Both the position numbers and the translations under genes were made by a program. Below the pieces are notes generated by a model, which saw only the letters and a program-made list of their open reading frames with translations, was not told the origin of the DNA and made no database searches. Below, in pieces: positions 6,383 through 10,072 of a stretch of 10,072 nt of DNA. The first letter of the stretch is position 1. Every line of letters starts with the position of its first letter. This DNA is from Schwartzia sp. (in: firmicutes) (GTDB taxonomy: Bacteria > Bacillota > Negativicutes > Selenomonadales > Selenomonadaceae): contig JAGAZS010000109.1 in assembly GCA_017939945.1 (NCBI GenBank), positions 1 to 10,072 of the forward strand, given 5' to 3'.

Positions 6383-7678
6383 TTACGACGTCAGCCCGTA
6401 CACCATCTTCATGACCGATTCCCGCAGTTTTGCCGGATCGTGATGTCCTGCGTCTGAACTGCTCATAATATCCGCCTGCACAAAGCCGACGCCGAGACGG
6501 TTCAACGCTTCGCGATCCACCCTCACCGGGTATGATCCCTTCGCCGCGTAGCTTTCCCGCATGGCGTCCGAAATCGCCCCGGAATGCACCAGTACATAAT
6601 CGATAACGCCCTTTCCCGCATGCTCCAGAATCGCCTTGACGTGCATCGAGGCCGTATAACCATCAGTTTCACCCGGCTGCGTCATCACATTGCAGATATA
6701 GATTTTTACTGCGCGGCTGCGGCGCAGCGTCTCTGCCATGCCGTTCACAAGAAGGTTGGGCAGAATGCTCGTATAAAGACTGCCCGGCCCCAGGATTACC
6801 GCATCCGCCGTCCGGATCGCTTCCAGCGCCGCCCCTACCGCTTCCGCGTGCTCGGGAAAAAGCCGGACGCGTCGGATACGTTTCTTCGCCTCGGGAATAT
6901 GGGATTCTCCCTCGACCACCGTTCCGTCTTCCATCACCGCGTCCAACCTTACATGCTCTTTGCTCGACGGCAGCACACGGCCTTTGACCGCGAGAACCTT
7001 CGACGCCTCGACGAGCGCCGTTTCCATGTCGCCGGTAACTTCATTCATCGCCGCAATGAAAAGATTTCCGAAGCTGTGTCCCGCCAGCGCGCTTTCGCCG
7101 CCGAAACGATACTGGAACAGCTTTTCCATCAGAGGCTCGGTATCCGCCAGTGCCACAAGACAATTCCGAAGATCGCCGGGCGGAATGATGCCCAATTCTT
7201 CCCGAAGGCGCCCAGATGAGCCTCCGTCATCAGCCACCGTAACAATGGCTGTCACATTGCTCGTCGCTTCCTTGATACCGCGAAGCAGCACCGACAAGCC
7301 ATGACCGCCGCCGATGACCACAATGGACGGCCCCCGCCCGAGCTTGCGTTTCTCGTAAATCAGATCCACGAGATTACCGGAGTTTTCCGGCAGCAAAACG
7401 AGAATAACCGAACGGATGACGAACCGTATCGCCACCAGCATGATCGCTAACCCAATAAGCACGACGGCCGCTCCGACAAGAGCCGTCGCCGTATAGTCAT
7501 ACGATCCGCGCCACATATAAACAAAGCGGAAAATCGCTTCCTCAATCTGGTCCAAATATTTATAGTTAAAAACAAGGGCAAGCCCCAGACTTACAAGGAA
7601 AACGCCTGCCGCAAAAAGCAGCAGCCAGCGCTTGAACTTCATGCCGGGGTACAGCCACTTCAGCAAATGCCAATGCAC
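6383..7678 (-). CDS. yvcK: YvcK/CofD-like gluconeogenesis factor with N-terminal membrane segments
   Basis: YvcK proteins bind UDP-sugars and are needed for normal cell shape and growth on gluconeogenic carbon sources. They share a fold with CofD. The protein is 431 residues, about 110 longer than the soluble Bacillus form. Two hydrophobic segments (about 16-38 and 64-97) form an N-terminal membrane anchor. The core begins near 117 with VVIGGGHGLS and continues with TVADDGGSSGRLR (147-159), GHSFGNL (200-206), ILGPGSLYTSILPN (295-308) and NVMTQPGETDGYT (330-342). The start is a GTG at 7676-7678. Its ribosome binding site AGGAGG lies within the last codons of rapZ, 6 bases separate the two genes, and translation is probably coupled. 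The next gene is whiA, 37 bases on. I expect the protein at the inner face of the membrane, which is inference from the two segments. Confidence 0.95.
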   Translation of the reverse strand: MHWHLLKWLYPGMKFKRWLLLFAAGVFLVSLGLALVFNYKYLDQIEEAIFRFVYMWRGSYDYTATALVGAAVVLIGLAIMLVAIRFVIRSVILVLLPENSGNLVDLIYEKRKLGRGPSIVVIGGGHGLSVLLRGIKEATSNVTAIVTVADDGGSSGRLREELGIIPPGDLRNCLVALADTEPLMEKLFQYRFGGESALAGHSFGNLFIAAMNEVTGDMETALVEASKVLAVKGRVLPSSKEHVRLDAVMEDGTVVEGESHIPEAKKRIRRVRLFPEHAEAVGAALEAIRTADAVILGPGSLYTSILPNLLVNGMAETLRRSRAVKIYICNVMTQPGETDGYTASMHVKAILEHAGKGVIDYVLVHSGAISDAMRESYAAKGSYPVRVDREALNRLGVGFVQADIMSSSDAGHHDPAKLRESVMKMVYGLTS

Positions 7679-7684
7679 TTCGAC

Positions 7685-8584
7685 TCAAACCTCCTGCGGC
7701 ATATGCTCCCGCACGTCGTTCTTCATCAGATCCCGATGCTCAAGCGTCGTCTGATGCCCCAGCTTCGTCAAAAGCTCGAAAATGTGCTTCGCGATAAATA
7801 CCGATCGATGCATCCCTCCTGTGCAGCCGACGGCAATCACGAGCTGGCTTTTGCCTTCTTTAATGTACTCGGGTATGAGGAACGTCAGCAAATCGTCGAG
7901 CTTCTTTTCGAAGGACTTTGTCACCCGTGACTTCTCGATATATGCCCCAACCTCCGGCACCATACCGCTTTTGTGCTTGAGCGACTCTTCGTAAAATGGG
8001 TTCGGCAAAAAACGCACATCCAGCACAAGATCGGCGTCCATCGGCAGGCCAAACTTGAAGCCAAAGGAAAGCACGTTGATATTGAGCTTTTCTCCTTCAG
8101 CCGCTCCAAAAAGGCGGATGATCTTTGTCTTCAGCGCCGTCTTTTTTAATTCCGACGTGTCGATAATATATGTCGCTTTCTCCCGGATACGGGAAAGTTG
8201 CGCACGCTCTTTCGCGATTCCTTCCAAAAGCCTAGACCCTGGGGCCATCGGATGACGGCGGCGCGATTCTTTGTACCGCCGAATGATCGCGTCGTCCGAA
8301 GCGTCCATGAAAAGCATCTCATAACGCACGCCGTCGCGCTCCATTTCCTCCAACACATGAAGAAATGTGTCGAAAAATTCGCGGCTCCGTGTATCGACCA
8401 CGAGCACGACCTTCGCGATATGCCCGCCTGACTGCGCACAAAGCTCCGCGAACTTCGGAATAAAAACCGGCGGCAGATTGTCCACGCAGAAAAAACCCAA
8501 ATCCTCCAAATAACGGCATGCCTGCGTCTTCCCGCCGCCAGACATCCCCGTGACGATTACAAATCGATAATTCCCCTGCTCCAC
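7685..8584 (-). CDS. rapZ: RapZ/YvcJ family nucleotide-binding regulator
   Basis: RapZ in Escherichia coli is an RNA-binding adaptor that controls amino-sugar synthesis through the small RNA GlmZ. The Bacillus homologue YvcJ is a nucleotide-hydrolysing protein. This copy has 299 residues. The Walker A loop GMSGGGKT occupies 13-20, and YLEDLGFFCVDNLPP follows at 25-39. The C-terminal domain carries LSFGFKFGLP (172-181), DVRFLPNPFY (189-198) and GCTGGMHRS (253-261), all family hallmarks. The frame is open 382 codons further upstream to 9730, but that stretch is antisense to the receiver-domain gene and has no family match. The start is a GTG at 8582-8584, 7 bases after GGAGG, giving MEQGNYRFVIVTG. 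The gene is first in the minus-strand run and has a promoter-like sequence about 65 bases upstream. Confidence 0.95.
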   Translation of the reverse strand: MEQGNYRFVIVTGMSGGGKTQACRYLEDLGFFCVDNLPPVFIPKFAELCAQSGGHIAKVVLVVDTRSREFFDTFLHVLEEMERDGVRYEMLFMDASDDAIIRRYKESRRRHPMAPGSRLLEGIAKERAQLSRIREKATYIIDTSELKKTALKTKIIRLFGAAEGEKLNINVLSFGFKFGLPMDADLVLDVRFLPNPFYEESLKHKSGMVPEVGAYIEKSRVTKSFEKKLDDLLTFLIPEYIKEGKSQLVIAVGCTGGMHRSVFIAKHIFELLTKLGHQTTLEHRDLMKNDVREHMPQEV

Positions 8585-8648
8585 GCTGACACCTCCGAAA
8601 ATACTGTGCAAAAGAGACGCTTTCCCTGTCGTAAATATCACATTTTGT

Positions 8649-8657
8649 ATCATACCA
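8649..8657 (-). promoter_or_regulatory. Possible extended -10 promoter of rapZ
   Basis: On the minus strand TGGTATGAT gives a TG-extended -10 (TATGAT, 8649-8654) with TGG at 8655-8657. The corresponding -35 region (GTGAAA) is poor, as is common when the -10 is extended. Transcription would start near 8642, about 58 bases before the rapZ GTG. It lies in the 225-base gap between rapZ and the divergent receiver-domain gene, where I see no terminator and no other gene. Confidence 0.5.
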
Positions 8658-8736
8658 TTTTTCCGCGACTTTTTCACCCCGTATTTTGCCGAAATGAAAC
8701 GAAATAAAATTCTCTCTGCCGAAAGCTCATCATTCC

Positions 8737-8766
8737 TTGACAATATGCCAACTGTCGCATTAAGAT
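8737..8766 (+). promoter_or_regulatory. Promoter of the double-receiver gene
   Basis: A perfect TTGACA lies at 8737-8742, followed by an 18-base spacer and TAAGAT (4 of 6 to TATAAT) at 8761-8766. Transcription would start near 8773. A strong GGAGG at 8797-8801 lies 8 to 9 bases before the ATG at 8810. It points away from the rapZ promoter about 80 bases to the left. Confidence 0.65.
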
Positions 8767-8809
8767 AGAAGAGCAAGCAAACACGCAAAACGAACGGAGG
8801 GAATTCCTC

Positions 8810-9655
8810 ATGACCACAAACAACGACGATGTATTTTCGCAGACCATCTCCGTGCTGATTGTCGACGCTGACACAGAATCCCCGGACAACACGCAAGCCG
8901 CTTTCGCAAAAATGGGCATCGGAACAGACTGCTACGGAAACGAGGAACAGGCGTTGGAAATGGTGCGCCTGCATCATGCGCGGCGGCAAGAATACGATTT
9001 GATTCTCGTGGATCGTTCCCTGCCGACTAAGCAAGGCCCGGAAGTGGTCAAAGACATCCGCGCACTTTTGGGCGAAAACATCACAACCGTCATCATCCTC
9101 ACCGACGACGACGCAGCAGGCGGCGCGGCCGACGCGGATCGCGTGGGGGCGGACGCCTTCATGAAAAAACCGCTCTCCGTGAAAACGGTTTTGGAAAAAT
9201 GCCGCCAGATTGCCGACCACAAAAAAGCGGGGCTGGTTTCCGATCCCGCCCTGCTGGAACTGGACGGGCGGCGCATTCTCATCGCCGAGGATATGACCGT
9301 GAACGCCGAAATCGTCAAGCAGCTTTTGTCCATGAATTTCATGGAGGTCGACCACGCGAAAAACGGGTTGGAGGCTATCAATCTTTTCCTGAACAGCCCC
9401 AAGGGGCACTACGACGCGATCTTGATGGACGTGCGCATGCCCATTATGAACGGCCTGGCCGCCACCATGGCGATTCGTGCCTCGGAGCATCCCGACGCAA
9501 AAACCGTTCCCATCATCGCGATGACGACCAACTATTTCGACGAAGACGTGCAACTCTCTCTTGAAGCAGGCATGAACGCGCATCTGGAAAAACCCGTGGA
9601 GCCGGAGCAAATATTCCGCACGCTGGCAGAACTTATTGGCAAAGCAAAAGAATAA
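8810..9655 (+). CDS. Stand-alone tandem receiver-domain protein (REC-REC)
   Basis: This 281-residue cytosolic signalling protein consists of two CheY-like receiver domains and nothing else that I can see. REC1 spans about 13-135, with acceptor Asp68 (ILVDRSLP), Thr98 (IILTD) and Lys120 (MKKPL). Its acidic pocket reads VDAD, so the usual Asp-Asp pair is Asp19-Ala20. REC2 spans about 154-277 and is fully canonical: Glu160-Asp161 (IAED), Asp207 (LMDVRMP), Thr239 (AMTTN) and Lys261 (LEKPV). There is no DNA-binding, kinase, Hpt or cyclic-di-GMP output domain. The arrangement resembles the C-terminal tail of large hybrid histidine kinases, so it may act as a phosphate sink or protein-binding switch for a kinase encoded elsewhere. 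No cognate kinase is visible in the window. GGAGG about 9 bases before the ATG supports the start. The gene is transcribed divergently from rapZ. Confidence 0.92.
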   Translation: MTTNNDDVFSQTISVLIVDADTESPDNTQAAFAKMGIGTDCYGNEEQALEMVRLHHARRQEYDLILVDRSLPTKQGPEVVKDIRALLGENITTVIILTDDDAAGGAADADRVGADAFMKKPLSVKTVLEKCRQIADHKKAGLVSDPALLELDGRRILIAEDMTVNAEIVKQLLSMNFMEVDHAKNGLEAINLFLNSPKGHYDAILMDVRMPIMNGLAATMAIRASEHPDAKTVPIIAMTTNYFDEDVQLSLEAGMNAHLEKPVEPEQIFRTLAELIGKAKE

Positions 9656-9659
9656 GGAT

Positions 9660-9677
9660 ATCCCTTCAGGGGTTTTC
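9660..9677 (+). terminator. Weak hairpin just after the double-receiver gene
   Basis: ATCCC-TTCA-GGGGT forms a short 5-base-pair stem (one G-T pair) followed by TTTTCC, directly after the stop codon at 9653-9655. It could be a weak intrinsic terminator. The stem is short and the T-run is interrupted, so the stronger hairpin at 9795-9821 is the more likely end of the transcript. Confidence 0.25.
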
Positions 9678-9794
9678 CAAAAGTCGAAAAACTGAACCAA
9701 GAAAACTGGAATAAAAAATATCGAAAACAAAATCCAAGACGTTCCAGTGCCATAACACTATTGTACAATCTGCACAAGAAAAAAACAGTTAATT

Positions 9795-9821
9795 AAAGAG
9801 CCTGCGATGAACAGGCTCTTT
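9795..9821. terminator. Bidirectional Rho-independent terminator hairpin
   Basis: AAAGAGCCTG-CGATGAA-CAGGCTCTTT is a perfect 10-base-pair inverted repeat with a 7-base loop. Read on the minus strand it begins 4 bases after the recombinase stop codon and runs into TTTAATTAACTGTTTTTTT, a good terminator. Read on the plus strand the stem ends in CTTTGTTATT, which could also stop transcripts from the double-receiver gene 140 bases upstream. It separates two convergent genes. Confidence 0.85.
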
Positions 9822-9825
9822 GTTA

Positions 9826-10072
9826 TTAATCTTTATACATCTTTTCCAACGGGTTATCCTTGAATAATGTCCCTTGCTCGATATAGCGGTGGACCATTTT
9901 TTCCGACTTGTGCCTCGTCTGGCGCATGATGTCGAGAACTCCGATGTCATGCTGGGCGGCGCTGGTCGCGAACCCCCTTCTCAAGCTGTGGCCGGCAAAT
10001 TGGCTTTCATCGAACCCCGCCATTCTTGCATATTTTTTTACGATCAACGCCACGGACTTATCTGAAAGAGGC
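9826..10072 (-). CDS. Tyrosine recombinase/phage-type integrase, C-terminal part (5' end outside window)
   Basis: The visible 81 codons are the C-terminal catalytic region of a site-specific tyrosine recombinase. The motif GHSLRRGFATSAA gives the conserved His-x-x-Arg pair. TRHKSEKMVHRYIE gives the second His and, nine residues later, the nucleophilic Tyr, which is the normal spacing. The Arg of the first catalytic box would lie upstream, off the edge. The frame stays open through base 10072 (reading LSDKSVALIVKKYARMAGF), so an internal GTG at 10051-10053 is not the true start. The family cuts and rejoins DNA at a specific site to integrate or excise phages and genomic islands, or to invert segments. 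No element genes are visible in the window. Whether this is an intact mobile-element integrase or a remnant cannot be told from this side. Confidence 0.88.
   Translation of the reverse strand, partial: PLSDKSVALIVKKYARMAGFDESQFAGHSLRRGFATSAAQHDIGVLDIMRQTRHKSEKMVHRYIEQGTLFKDNPLEKMYKD

Noticed and set aside
8585..9730. Open reading frame on the minus strand continuous with rapZ, giving an apparent 681-residue fusion
   Set aside because: The added 382 codons are antisense to the double-receiver gene and the intergenic gap. They show no family motifs, and the GTG at 8584 with GGAGG gives the normal RapZ start and length.

Overview
The window looks like chromosomal DNA from a fairly GC-rich Firmicute. 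A Negativicutes member (Selenomonas-like) is my best guess. The basis is the linked rapZ-yvcK-whiA set, the six-cysteine peptide/maturase pair, the membrane-anchored form of YvcK, and strong AGGAGG-type ribosome binding sites. The lineage call is inference, because no rRNA or other marker gene is present.

Almost everything between positions 1 and 8584 is read on the minus strand. In transcription order this is: rapZ (nucleotide-binding regulator), yvcK (CofD-like, with two added membrane segments), whiA (DNA-binding regulator), a membrane-anchored polysaccharide deacetylase, a 561-residue exported coiled-coil protein of unknown function, scfA (45-residue six-cysteine peptide), scfB (its radical SAM/SPASM maturase), and gap (glyceraldehyde-3-phosphate dehydrogenase, last few codons off the left edge). 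rapZ, yvcK and whiA are packed 6 to 37 bases apart. The deacetylase and the exported protein (22 bases apart) probably form an envelope-related pair in the same transcription unit. scfA and gap each have a recognisable sigma-A-type promoter, so the run is probably several overlapping transcription units. A terminator-like hairpin lies between scfA and scfB and may make far more peptide message than enzyme message. A perfect 15-base palindrome lies in the gap leader.

Divergent from rapZ, on the plus strand, is a gene for a protein made only of two receiver domains (8810-9655). It has a good promoter and no output domain, and looks like a hybrid-kinase tail that stands alone. After it, at the right edge, is the C-terminal catalytic part of a tyrosine recombinase on the minus strand (9826 onward, cut by the window). 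A perfect 10-base-pair hairpin between them could end transcription from both sides. The right end may therefore be close to an integrated element.

No rRNA, tRNA, CRISPR array or complete insertion sequence was seen. The two largest gaps are 8585-8809 (divergent promoters) and 9656-9825 (terminator and small palindromes). The most interesting material is the scfA-scfB pair with its intercistronic hairpin, the unassigned exported coiled-coil protein, the stand-alone double receiver, and the recombinase edge. I do not see convincing evidence of a wholly new system.
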